Positions 42,849 to 50,589 of a stretch of DNA of 52,219 bases are shown in pieces. The notes below the pieces were generated by a model. That model was not told where the DNA came from, searched no databases, and saw only the letters and a list, made by a program, of their open reading frames with translations. This DNA is from Acidobacteriota bacterium (GTDB lineage: Bacteria; Acidobacteriota; Thermoanaerobaculia; Gp7-AA8): assembly GCA_021325515.1 (NCBI GenBank), contig JAJPHC010000008.1:1-52219 (forward strand). The letters run 5' to 3'. Position 1 is the stretch's first letter; every line of letters starts with the position of its first letter. Made by a program: the position numbers and the translations under genes.

Positions 42849-43220
42849 CTACTTCTTGATCTTCAACAGCAGCTCACGGCGGGCATCGAAATCACGCTTC
42901 ACCGTATCCGCGATGATCTCGCGAAGCACGATCATCGAGTCAGGGTTGACCGAGACGAAATGGAGGCCCGAGGTGTAGTCGATGACGCCGTCGCGTTGCA
43001 CGAGCGCACACCGGCGCACTTCGCACTGGACGTCGATGTGCTGGCCGAGATGCTCGAGATGCAGCGTGAGCTGCTTGCCGCGCGACAGGGGGAAATTGTG
43101 CTCGATGCGGGCGCCATCGAGACTGAGATCCAGGAGGGTCACACGCGACGTCGATACTTTCGTCGTAATCGGTGCATCGAGCTGGATGCGCGCAACGTGT
43201 CGCCGTTCCGATTTCAACAT
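42849..43220 (-). CDS. PilZ-domain protein
   Basis: 123 residues from ATG 43220 (a TTG at 43241 would add seven). A single PilZ domain has the cyclic-di-GMP-binding pair SERRHVAR near the N-terminus and LDLSLDGARIEH about 25 residues later, then a six-strand barrel. It therefore should bind cyclic-di-GMP. It lies 13 bases before the kinase/GT51 gene, so the two are probably co-transcribed and may link cyclic-di-GMP to Ser/Thr phosphorylation. A TATACT at 43251-43246 is a possible -10. Confidence 0.9.
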   Translation of the reverse strand: MLKSERRHVARIQLDAPITTKVSTSRVTLLDLSLDGARIEHNFPLSRGKQLTLHLEHLGQHIDVQCEVRRCALVQRDGVIDYTSGLHFVSVNPDSMIVLREIIADTVKRDFDARRELLLKIKK

Positions 43221-43290
43221 TCCCTCTTTTGGCTGGACCAAAATCAGTATACGACTAAAAACGGAGCGCGGAAATTACGTCAACGAATCG

Positions 43291-44523
43291 TCAGTCGAAC
43301 TGCGTTTTCCGCGCGGTTGCGCCCGCCAGACGCGCCAGCCGGAACCCCTCGGGCGGCCGCTTTCCTTCGAGGATCGCTCCCGCCGCCATTTCGCCAACGA
43401 CGGGCGAGAGCTTGAACCCATGCCCCGAGCCGCCGCCCAGAATCCAGACGTTCCGCGCTTCGGGATGCTGATCGATGATCAGGTTTCCGTCGGGACTGTT
43501 CTCGTACTGGCAAACTTCAGCCGACGCGAGCGGGGCAGTCGCGAGCTCGGGAAAACGCTCCGCAAGAAACTGCCGGGCGCGCTCGATGCCCTCCGAGCGC
43601 GGCGTCCGATCCTGGGTTGTCGGATCGATCGTCTCGCCGCGCGTGTCGTCCGCGACTTTGAATGAGCGGCCGTCCGGATCCGGAATGCCGTAGACGATCC
43701 GCTTCCCGAAATCCAGCCAGATCGGAAGATTGCTCAACTTGTATGCTTCGGAGCCCTTCGGCGTGGCGAAGTAATAGATCTCCTGCCGCGTCGGCCGTAC
43801 GCGGTCGCCGATCACGTCCGGGAACAACTGCCCGAGCCACGGACCGCATGCAAACACGAAAACGTCGGCCTCGATGCGCGAGCCGTCGCCGCTTCGCAGC
43901 GACTTCATCGTTCCATGCTCGATTCGCCCCGGCGTTGCGGTCGCGGTCCGATATCGCCCGCCGGCCTGGACGAAGAGATCCCGCACGGCCGCGCACGCAC
44001 GATGCGCGTAGAGCGCGCCTGCTTTTCGTTCGAGCCATACCGACCTGACGCCGCGAAAATCGATCTGCGGATAACGCCGAGCGGCTTCGTCCTGTGCCAG
44101 TTCGTCGATCGCGAAGCCGAGGTCGTGGAGGATCGGCGCCGAGGCACGGACGTACGCGTCGTCGCCGCGGTGCATCCACAGCACGCCGCTCTCGACGTAG
44201 AGCGGCTCAGCCGCCGTCGCCGGGAGTGCGGCCCACAACTCGAAGGCGCGCTTCACCATCTCGCTGTAGATGCGGTCCGCGCCATATACCGCGCGGATCG
44301 CGCGCGTGCGTCCGCCGGAGCTGGCCAGCGCATTGCCCGGCCCCCACCGGTCGAGCAGCGTCACATGCGCTCCGGAACGCAGGAGGTGCAAGGCAGCCCA
44401 ACCACCGAATGCACCTGCGCCGGCGACTGCAACGCGTGGTTGGGATCCGCCTGCCGCTCCGCGGCGGCCCGCTAACGGGGCCGCCGCGAGGCCTGCGAGA
44501 AAGTCTCGTCGAGACAGGGTCAA
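43291..44523 (-). CDS. Tat-exported FAD-dependent amino-acid/sarcosine-oxidase-like protein
   Basis: 410 residues. The N-terminus LSRRDFLAGLAAAPLAG is a twin-arginine signal. The dinucleotide site is RVAVAGAGAFGGWAALHLLRSGAHVTLLDRW, and SSGGRTRAIRAVYG follows. The C-terminal NVWILGGGSGHGFKLSPVVGEMAA is the FAD end motif of the D-amino-acid/sarcosine/N-methyltryptophan oxidase family. The start is TTG at 44523, one base after the TonB-receptor stop, the only sensible start. Its partner may import the amine or amino-acid substrate. Oxidase or dehydrogenase activity cannot be told apart. Confidence 0.88.
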   Translation of the reverse strand: MTLSRRDFLAGLAAAPLAGRRGAAGGSQPRVAVAGAGAFGGWAALHLLRSGAHVTLLDRWGPGNALASSGGRTRAIRAVYGADRIYSEMVKRAFELWAALPATAAEPLYVESGVLWMHRGDDAYVRASAPILHDLGFAIDELAQDEAARRYPQIDFRGVRSVWLERKAGALYAHRACAAVRDLFVQAGGRYRTATATPGRIEHGTMKSLRSGDGSRIEADVFVFACGPWLGQLFPDVIGDRVRPTRQEIYYFATPKGSEAYKLSNLPIWLDFGKRIVYGIPDPDGRSFKVADDTRGETIDPTTQDRTPRSEGIERARQFLAERFPELATAPLASAEVCQYENSPDGNLIIDQHPEARNVWILGGGSGHGFKLSPVVGEMAAGAILEGKRPPEGFRLARLAGATARKTQFD

Positions 44524-44524
44524 A

Positions 44525-46912
44525 TCAGAAAGTGACGCGTGTGCTGATTCCGATGGTGCGGGGCTGATTCGTCATGTAACCGACGCGCGCGCGGAAGCCG
44601 CGCTCGCGATCGAGCGCGAGACGCGCCTTCTCGTCCGTGAGGTTGTTCACGAAGAGCGCCGTATCCCACTTCCCTTTCAGAACGCCGAAGCGGACATTCA
44701 CGATGTCGTACGCCGGCAGCTTCGGATCGAACGTGAACGTGTTCTGCGTCAGCGGCCCGCCGATCGTTCCCTTGAACGTCGTCAGGCTGATCGTCGCCGC
44801 GCTTCCCAGCGATTCATCGCCGACCTGCGTGAAGCGGTCGCCGACATGCTGATAGACGCCGCTGAAATAGCCCACCATGTTCGACATCGGAATGCGATAC
44901 GTCGTCGCCGCCGACCACTGGTCCTGCGGGACGCTCGGCATGCGGTCGCCGCTGTGGATCCCGGCGCTGGCGATCGTCGACCGCAGCTTCGAATCGGTGT
45001 GATTCGCCGAGAGAGCAACATCGAAGTTGTCGTTGATCGACGTCGCGAATTCCGCTTCAGCGCCCGTCGCCCGTGCGCTCGGAACGTTGAACACCAGACG
45101 CGAAGAGCACGTGCCGGCGGTCACCGTCGCCTGCAGATTCTTCACGTGCGACGTGAAGAGCGCGACGTTGAACGTGCCGCGCCCGTTCATGATGTTCGAC
45201 TTCGAACCGATCTCGTAGTTCCACAGCGTTTCGTCATCCCACGTGCCGAAGCCGCCGAACGTCACCAGATCCTGCGGCGAGCAGAGCGGCGTGTTGAGCG
45301 GATCGTTGATGCCGCCGAGACGGAAACCCTTCGACGCCTGCGCGTAAAAACGGGTGGAGTCGTTCAGCTTGAAGTTCGCCATCACGCGCGGCGCGATGCC
45401 GTTCGCGCTCACCGATCCGACGCTGTCGTTCGGATCGGAGAAGATTCCGTCGAACACCTGATTGCGGTCTTCCTTGAAGTTGTAATAGCGCAGGCCCGCC
45501 GTCACTTCGAACCGCGGATTCACCGCGTACGTCCCTTCCGTGAACAGCGCTTCCTGGCGCAGCTTGTAGTGCAGGTCGGACTTGTACAGCTCGTCCGTCT
45601 TCGCCAGTTTCGTTCCGGCGGTCGGAATGCCGCTGGCCGCCGTAAATCCGATGACCGGCAGGTTCTGGCCATAGTGACGGGTGTTGTGCGCATAGAACCC
45701 GCCGACCAGCCAGTGCAGGTTGTCGGAGCCGCCGGCTAAACGGACTTCTTCCGTAAACGATTTCGCCTTCGTCGCATCGTAGAGCGGCGCGTCGAGGTTG
45801 TAGACCGCAGGCCCGAGGCCGATCGTCCCGCCGGTGATGCTGGCGGTCAGCGCGGTCGCATCGCGAATGACGAGGATGTTGCGGTTCGTGTAGGAGCTCA
45901 CACTCGTCAGCGTGTTTCCGCCGCCGAGGTTGTAGGAAAGATTGAGATCGCCGAGCGTGAACTTGTCCGTCGTCGGCTCTTCAATTTGTGTGAACTGGTT
46001 CCGATTGCCGAGCGTCACCTTCGGCCGCGTCGTCGTGTAGGGGTTACCGAGGATGTTGAAGATGTCGACGCGGTTCCAGCCGTTCATGTCGATCTTTTGA
46101 TAGAGCAGGCGCGGCGTGATGCTCAGCTTGTCGTCCGGCTTGAAGAGGAACGACAGGCGGCCGCCCGCGCGATAGCCTTCGTTGACATCCTTGTTGACCT
46201 TCAGACTCGGCTGCACCGCGTCGATGTAGCCGCCGTAGCGGGTGTAGTAACCGACGACGCGCGCGGCGGACGTATCGCTGATCGGAATGTTCGACGCGAA
46301 CTTCGCGCTGCCGCCGTTGCTTCCGGAGTTGATCGTGTCGACGGACAACTCCGCCGCCGACTCCGAGGTCTTCAGCTTCGGCTGATTCGTGATGTAACGG
46401 ACGGTGCCTGACTCGGAACCGGCACCAAACAGCGTGCCCTGCGGTCCGCGCAGCACCTCGACGCGGCTCAGGTCGAAGAGGTCGATGTCCGGCGTGAACA
46501 GCGACAGCGAAACGACCGACTCGTCGAGATAGACACCGACCTGCTCTTTCACGCCCGGCTGATCGCGCACGATCTGTCCGGACGAGACGCCGCGCATGGC
46601 CACCTGGCTCTGTCCCGGCCCGAGGTTCTGGACCGTGAAGCCGGCGACGTTGGCCGCGACGTCTTCGATGGTTTCCGCGCCGCGGTCGCGAAGATCGCTC
46701 TCACTCGGCGCCGCGACCGAGATCGGAATGTCCTGGATCTTCTCCTCTCGCTTGGTGGCGGTGACGACCATCTCCTCGCTCACCTTCGGTTTCTCGGCTG
46801 CTTTCTGATCGTCCTTCTTTTCCGTGTTTTCCTGGGCAAAGAGCACCAAACCGGGGGTCGCAAACAAGCAGATCGCGACAAACAGCACGAGTCTCGTCAC
46901 GAGGGTTTTCAT
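44525..46912 (-). CDS. TonB-dependent outer-membrane receptor
   Basis: 795 residues with a signal peptide (MKTLVTRLVLFVAICLF). A TonB-box-like EEMVVTATKREEKIQDIP precedes a plug with VAMRGVSSG and VEVLRGPQGTLFGAGSESG. The 22-strand barrel ends in a C-terminal aromatic strand (TIGISTRVTF). Overall it looks like receptors often annotated in iron-complex or small-molecule uptake in Sphingomonas-like and Acidobacteria genomes. AAGGGG precedes the ATG at 46912. It is co-transcribed with the flavoprotein and divergent from the racemase gene, hinting at uptake of an amino-acid-related compound. Longer upstream frames overlap the racemase and were rejected. Confidence 0.94.
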   Translation of the reverse strand: MKTLVTRLVLFVAICLFATPGLVLFAQENTEKKDDQKAAEKPKVSEEMVVTATKREEKIQDIPISVAAPSESDLRDRGAETIEDVAANVAGFTVQNLGPGQSQVAMRGVSSGQIVRDQPGVKEQVGVYLDESVVSLSLFTPDIDLFDLSRVEVLRGPQGTLFGAGSESGTVRYITNQPKLKTSESAAELSVDTINSGSNGGSAKFASNIPISDTSAARVVGYYTRYGGYIDAVQPSLKVNKDVNEGYRAGGRLSFLFKPDDKLSITPRLLYQKIDMNGWNRVDIFNILGNPYTTTRPKVTLGNRNQFTQIEEPTTDKFTLGDLNLSYNLGGGNTLTSVSSYTNRNILVIRDATALTASITGGTIGLGPAVYNLDAPLYDATKAKSFTEEVRLAGGSDNLHWLVGGFYAHNTRHYGQNLPVIGFTAASGIPTAGTKLAKTDELYKSDLHYKLRQEALFTEGTYAVNPRFEVTAGLRYYNFKEDRNQVFDGIFSDPNDSVGSVSANGIAPRVMANFKLNDSTRFYAQASKGFRLGGINDPLNTPLCSPQDLVTFGGFGTWDDETLWNYEIGSKSNIMNGRGTFNVALFTSHVKNLQATVTAGTCSSRLVFNVPSARATGAEAEFATSINDNFDVALSANHTDSKLRSTIASAGIHSGDRMPSVPQDQWSAATTYRIPMSNMVGYFSGVYQHVGDRFTQVGDESLGSAATISLTTFKGTIGGPLTQNTFTFDPKLPAYDIVNVRFGVLKGKWDTALFVNNLTDEKARLALDRERGFRARVGYMTNQPRTIGISTRVTF

Positions 46913-46981
46913 ACAGGAGCCCCTTTCACAGCAAAAATTTCGGTTATGGTTGAGGCTGAATTGTCTGCCTCCGGCGCGACA

Positions 46982-47671
46982 ATGGTCAAGACAATGCCGT
47001 TGCACATCGGAATCGTCGCCTGTTCCGCGGAGGGCGCGGCGCTCTGCTATCGGACGATCTGTGCGGACCCGCGGCACCATCCGGAGGTGTCGATGCACAC
47101 GCATCCGCTGTCGGAATACATGCGCTGCATCAACGCGGGCGACTGGGACGGCGTCGGGGAGCTGATGCTCATCTCCGCGAAAAAACTCGAGGCGATGGGT
47201 GCGGACATTCTCATCTGTCCGGACAACACGATTCATCAGGCGCTGGCGCGCATCGAGAGCCGCAGTCCGCTTCCCTGGTTCCACATCACCGACGTCGTCG
47301 CCACCGAGGCGCACGCGCGCGGTTTCCATCGCCTCGGGCTCACCGGCACGCGGTGGCTCGTCGACAGCGAGCTCTACCCGGAAAAGCTCGCGAAGTACTC
47401 GATCGACGTCGTGCGTCCGAACGAGAAGGAAAAAGGGGAGATGAACCGCATCATCATGGAGGAGCTGGTGCGCGGCGTCTTCAAGCCGTCGTCGCTGGCG
47501 TTTTTCCAGCAGCTCATCACCCGCTTCAAGACCGCCGGCTGCGACGGCGTCATCCTCGGCTGCACCGAGATCCCGCTGATCATCGACGACAAGAGCTCAC
47601 CCCTGCCGACGCTCGATTCGACGCGGCTGCTGGCGTGGGCCGCGCTGCGCATGGCTGCAGCCGCTGGTTAG
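46982..47671 (+). CDS. aspartate/glutamate racemase family protein
   Basis: 229 residues from ATG 46982; ATG 46994 (MPLHIGIVACS) is an equal choice. The two catalytic cysteines are in ILICPDNTIHQ and ILGCTEIPLII. The N-terminal IGIVACSAEGAALCYRTI is a typical YgeA-like opening. The enzyme interconverts L and D forms of acidic amino acids without cofactor. It is divergent from the TonB receptor/oxidase pair, a context fitting D-amino-acid use, and 3 bases upstream of a hypothetical gene. Confidence 0.9.
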   Translation: MVKTMPLHIGIVACSAEGAALCYRTICADPRHHPEVSMHTHPLSEYMRCINAGDWDGVGELMLISAKKLEAMGADILICPDNTIHQALARIESRSPLPWFHITDVVATEAHARGFHRLGLTGTRWLVDSELYPEKLAKYSIDVVRPNEKEKGEMNRIIMEELVRGVFKPSSLAFFQQLITRFKTAGCDGVILGCTEIPLIIDDKSSPLPTLDSTRLLAWAALRMAAAAG

Positions 47672-47674
47672 ACG

Positions 47675-48607
47675 ATGACCACCGCGAAAGCGATCATCCT
47701 CGCCATCCTTCTGACCGGCCTCTCCGCCGTCATCGGCGTGTCGACGGCCGTCTATGTCGGCTATCGAAAGGCGAAAGAAAAGCTGAACGTCGACGGCGGA
47801 ACGCTGCTGCAGACCATGGCCAACGTTTCGGACGCAGAGGGATTGCTGCACAACATCGCGGCCGACGGCGAAGGGGCTTTCGGAAAACGCGCGGCGGCCA
47901 TCCGCGCCTCCCATCCCTTTACTCCCCCCGCCGGCGGTACGCTGACCGAACGGCAGATCCAGCAGTTCCTGGCCGTGAAGCGGGCGCTGTACGAGATCGA
48001 CACGGAGATGGCCGCCGACATGCAGCGGGAGCCGGCGAAAGAACCATCCGCCGGATTCCTGCTGAAGTGGAACTTCTTCAGTCGCGCCGGACGTCTGCGC
48101 GATGCGGAGATCGCCGCGCTCGAAGCGCAGTCGATGTCCTTCGACGAATACAACTGGGTGCACCTCAACATCTACACCGCGATGGTGGCACAGGGATTCA
48201 AGCCGGAAGAGCAGCGCGCCGACTGGGGTGCCGAGGTTCGCAGAGGAGTCGACGAATCGGTGCGCCAGATCGATGCGAAATTGAATGACCCCGCGACGCC
48301 GGCGGCACAGCGAGAAGAGCTGGAGCGGGCGAAGAAGTCGATGACGGATGGACGCGAGGCGCTGACGGACTCCGCGCACGCGCTGCAGCAGCAGCTCGCG
48401 TCCGTACCCGAATCCAACAAAGCGCTCGTTCAAAAGTACGGCGAGGAGTTGAAGAAGGTGTTCCTGTCAGGAATGGAGCTCGACGCGATCGACATCATGA
48501 AAGCGATGGAGGGAGCGAGGGATGGCCAGGCCGCCATCCCTCACTCCTCATTCCTCGTCCCTTCGGAGGAATCGGCGTCATATCGAACTTGTCCTCGGAC
48601 ATCATGA
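47675..48607 (+). CDS. hypothetical protein with membrane anchor and coiled coil
   Basis: 310 residues. One N-terminal transmembrane helix (AIILAILLTGLSAVIGVSTAVYVGY), then a soluble helical region with charged stretches such as QREELERAKKSMTDGREALTDSA that may form coiled coil. WNFFSRAGRLRDAEIAALEAQSMSFDEYNW is a distinctive conserved-looking stretch; no family is recognised. It begins 3 bases after the racemase. The last 35 residues overlap the convergent cupin gene and include a hairpin; their low-complexity look suggests that the functional protein ends near residue 275. Confidence 0.68.
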   Translation: MTTAKAIILAILLTGLSAVIGVSTAVYVGYRKAKEKLNVDGGTLLQTMANVSDAEGLLHNIAADGEGAFGKRAAAIRASHPFTPPAGGTLTERQIQQFLAVKRALYEIDTEMAADMQREPAKEPSAGFLLKWNFFSRAGRLRDAEIAALEAQSMSFDEYNWVHLNIYTAMVAQGFKPEEQRADWGAEVRRGVDESVRQIDAKLNDPATPAAQREELERAKKSMTDGREALTDSAHALQQQLASVPESNKALVQKYGEELKKVFLSGMELDAIDIMKAMEGARDGQAAIPHSSFLVPSEESASYRTCPRTS

Positions 48608-48998
48608 AGAACTCGCAATCGGCGCCCGCGGCGCAGCCGCTGATGTGGTGACCGCCGCCGACCTGCATCACGTACGAACCCGGCCCCGCCTTCTCCTCCA
48701 CGCCACCTTCTGATTGATGCACGAAGGTTCCCTTGATGACGTAGATCCGAAGTGTCTGCGTGTGCATGTGCATCGAATTCATGAGGCCTGCGTCGAAGCG
48801 GACGAGAACCCCATACTCGCCGCCTTTCGTCCAATCGCCCCAGAGCTTCGCGACGTGCGTGCCCTTGATCGGACCATCCTCCCACTTGATGGAGTCGGCC
48901 TTCATGACGAGGTCTTTGTCGGCTGCGTACACCGCGAGAGAGGAACCAAGGAGCACGAGGAGCACGAGGACAGACACACTGATCCCGGATCGCTTCAT
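48495..48998 (-). CDS. secreted cupin-domain protein
   Basis: 167 residues with a signal peptide (SVLVLLVLLGSSLAVYAA). The single cupin has motif 1 in MNSMHMHTQTLRIYVIKGTF, with two His as metal ligands, and motif 2 in GPGSYVMQVGGGHHISG. It resembles periplasmic cupins placed next to sensors or regulators; the ligand is unknown. AAAGGAG precedes the ATG at 48998. Its final 30 residues (PPKGRGMRSEGWRPGHPS) overlap the convergent gene by 113 bases. Confidence 0.85.
   Translation of the reverse strand: MKRSGISVSVLVLLVLLGSSLAVYAADKDLVMKADSIKWEDGPIKGTHVAKLWGDWTKGGEYGVLVRFDAGLMNSMHMHTQTLRIYVIKGTFVHQSEGGVEEKAGPGSYVMQVGGGHHISGCAAGADCEFFMMSEDKFDMTPIPPKGRGMRSEGWRPGHPSLPPSLS
48517..48542. terminator. 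10-bp hairpin inside the convergent gene overlap
   Basis: GAGGGATGGC and GCCATCCCTC pair perfectly around six bases. It lies where the ends of the hypothetical and cupin genes overlap, so it may end transcription from both sides. Neither side has a clear T-tract. Confidence 0.4.
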
Positions 48999-49046
48999 AG
49001 ACTCTCCTTTCGGTCGAATGGAAAGGAACTTATGTCCGGCTGTCGT

Positions 49047-49670
49047 TCAGCGCAACGGTAGATAGCCGTTGACGTAGAGGACGTAGAGCGACACGCCGGC
49101 TGTCGCGAGCAGGAGAACGATCGAAGCGACGAGGCAGCCCACTGCGAATCCGGAGATGGGTTTCCTGCTGGCTGCTGCCGGCTGCCTGCCGCCGGGCGGA
49201 GGTGCAACGGCTGGTTGGGGTTGTTGTGGTTGTTGTTGTTGTTGTTGTTGTGGTGGTGGTGGTGGTGGTGGTGCGGGGGCGACGGGTTGGACGAAATCCT
49301 GAGGCGCGCCGCACTTGCGGCAGAAGCGGCTCCCCTGCTCGATCTCGACGCCGCAGCGGACGCACGCGGCCATGCCCGGCGAATGCGCTGCGAACTGCAG
49401 GTCGTAGGTGCCGATGCGGATGATGTCGCCGTCGCGGAGGCGGTGGGAGCTGACGCGGCGGCCGGCGATGACCACGCCGTTCTGGCTGCCGTTGTCGACG
49501 ATGGACCAGCCGTCGGAGTCGCGAACGACCTTCGCATGACGGCGCGAGACTTCGCTGTCAGGAAGCACGATCTCGTTTTCCGGCGAGCGTCCGATCCAGG
49601 TCTCGGCGCGGCCGTCGAGCGAGACTTCCGCGGAAGGAATGTCGGAATCACAACGTCTGAGAGTCGCCAA
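49047..49670 (-). CDS. FHA-domain protein with zinc ribbon and membrane tail
   Basis: 207 residues from a TTG start (49670); no ATG is available. Residues 10-92 form a phosphothreonine-binding FHA domain: WIGRSPENEIVLPDSEVSRRHAKV, IVDNGSQNGVVIAG and LRDGDIIRIG. A two-CxxC zinc ribbon follows (CVRCGVEIEQGSRFCRKCG). Then comes a Pro/Gln-rich linker coded by trinucleotide repeats and a C-terminal transmembrane helix (GFAVGCLVASIVLLLATAGV). It likely recruits proteins phosphorylated by Ser/Thr kinases such as those encoded 7-10 kb away. Confidence 0.88.
   Translation of the reverse strand: MATLRRCDSDIPSAEVSLDGRAETWIGRSPENEIVLPDSEVSRRHAKVVRDSDGWSIVDNGSQNGVVIAGRRVSSHRLRDGDIIRIGTYDLQFAAHSPGMAACVRCGVEIEQGSRFCRKCGAPQDFVQPVAPAPPPPPPPQQQQQQQPQQPQPAVAPPPGGRQPAAASRKPISGFAVGCLVASIVLLLATAGVSLYVLYVNGYLPLR
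49221..49270 (-). repeat. trinucleotide repeat coding Gln/Pro tracts
   Basis: On the coding strand, runs of CCA-type and CAA-type triplets encode seven Pro then seven Gln plus PQQPQP. The repeat is pure enough to slip during replication; because the unit is three bases, length changes would keep the frame and alter linker length only. Confidence 0.9.
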
Positions 49671-49796
49671 CTTTCGTCCCGATTCGAGACGATTCTAACC
49701 CTCTGGACTCGGCGCTCTCCGCCGGTTATGCTTCTGCCCCTCGGTGAGGGAATAGCAACACGCCCTCATTCGTTGGCCGCAGTCACCTGTACCCAC

Positions 49797-49873
49797 AGGC
49801 CCTTAGCTCAGTTGGTTAGAGCGCCACCTTGACACGGTGGAGGTCAGCGGTTCGAGTCCGCTAGGGCCTACCA
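49797..49873 (+). tRNA. tRNA-Val (GAC anticodon)
   Basis: A full cloverleaf: acceptor stem AGGCCCT/AGGGCCT, discriminator A and encoded CCA (49871-49873). The D-arm is TAGCTCAGTTGGTTAGAGC. The anticodon stem CCACC/GGTGG (49824-49828 and 49836-49840) carries loop TTGACAC, so the anticodon is GAC at 49831-49833. The T-loop is GGTTCGAGTCC. Monocistronic, followed by a terminator. Confidence 0.97.
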
Positions 49874-49888
49874 TGACGAACTCAATTC

Positions 49889-49929
49889 ACGCCGCTCAGG
49901 TCCTCGCGATCGAGCGGCGTTTCTATTTT
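49889..49929 (+). terminator. intrinsic terminator after tRNA-Val
   Basis: ACGCCGCTC (49889-49897) and GAGCGGCGT (49912-49920) form a nine-pair stem, followed by TTCTATTTT. It lies 15 bases after the tRNA CCA end. Confidence 0.8.
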
Positions 49930-49971
49930 CTGCGATCGAGCCCGCGCAACCGCGGGCCCGCTGACCACGAA

Positions 49972-50538
49972 TCAGTTCCCCAGCGCGTCCGCGTTCACAC
50001 CCACCGTCAGCACGCCGATCGCTTTTCCGCCGTCTACCACCGGCACCGACACCTGCACCAGGCGGGCTTTCGCGCTCTCATCCCACTTCGGCTCATCGAT
50101 GAACACGGCGCCTTTGCCGTTGTCGAACGCCTTCTGGAACTTGGGCATCTCGCCGCGCCAGTAGTACGTCGTGCGATTCGTCATGCACGCGTTTGCGCCC
50201 CGCTCGTCCATCACGAACGCTTCGGTGAACGCACCCTGGCTGACGAACTGGTGGAGGCGATCGGCACAGGGCCCCTGCAGCATCGAGATCGCGAGCTGCT
50301 CTTCGCCGCCCGCCGACCACGCCGCATTGATCTTCTTCAACTCTGCGACAGAAACAGCCTTCGCATTCTGCGCACGCACGGCGGCGACGATTGCGGGATC
50401 GTGCCCCCACTGCGCGATCTTCTGGCTAACCTTTGACAGCAGCGCCATCTTCGCCGGCGACATCTTCACTCCATCGGCAGCGAACGACACCACAACGAAC
50501 AGCGCAACAGCGACACCAACGGCCAACAGCTTGCGCAT
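49972..50538 (-). CDS. secreted PDC/Cache-like sensor-domain protein
   Basis: 188 residues with a signal peptide (MRKLLAVGVAVALFVVVSFA). The mature protein has a long helix (AAVRAQNAKAVSVAELKKINAAW) and a PAS-like beta core. That core includes EAFVMDERGANACMTNRTTYYWRGE, FIDEPKWDESAKARLVQVSVPVVDGG and a last strand AIGVLTVGVNADAL. The layout matches single-Cache/PDC extracellular sensors, but without kinase or membrane anchor. GGAGG precedes the ATG by about seven bases. It is 51 bases downstream of the sensor kinase on the same strand and might deliver a ligand to it. Confidence 0.85.
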   Translation of the reverse strand: MRKLLAVGVAVALFVVVSFAADGVKMSPAKMALLSKVSQKIAQWGHDPAIVAAVRAQNAKAVSVAELKKINAAWSAGGEEQLAISMLQGPCADRLHQFVSQGAFTEAFVMDERGANACMTNRTTYYWRGEMPKFQKAFDNGKGAVFIDEPKWDESAKARLVQVSVPVVDGGKAIGVLTVGVNADALGN

Positions 50539-50589
50539 CGGGAATTCCTCCGGGGTTTGGACTGCCCGGCATTGTACGGGTGGTCCGGC

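Noticed and set aside
46913-47329. N-terminal extension of the TonB receptor
   Set aside because: It would overlap the racemase gene; the signal peptide and ribosome-binding site support the ATG at 46912.
49797-49929. tRNA as a prophage or island attachment site
   Set aside because: No integrase, duplicated tRNA 3' end or composition change is visible on either side within the window.
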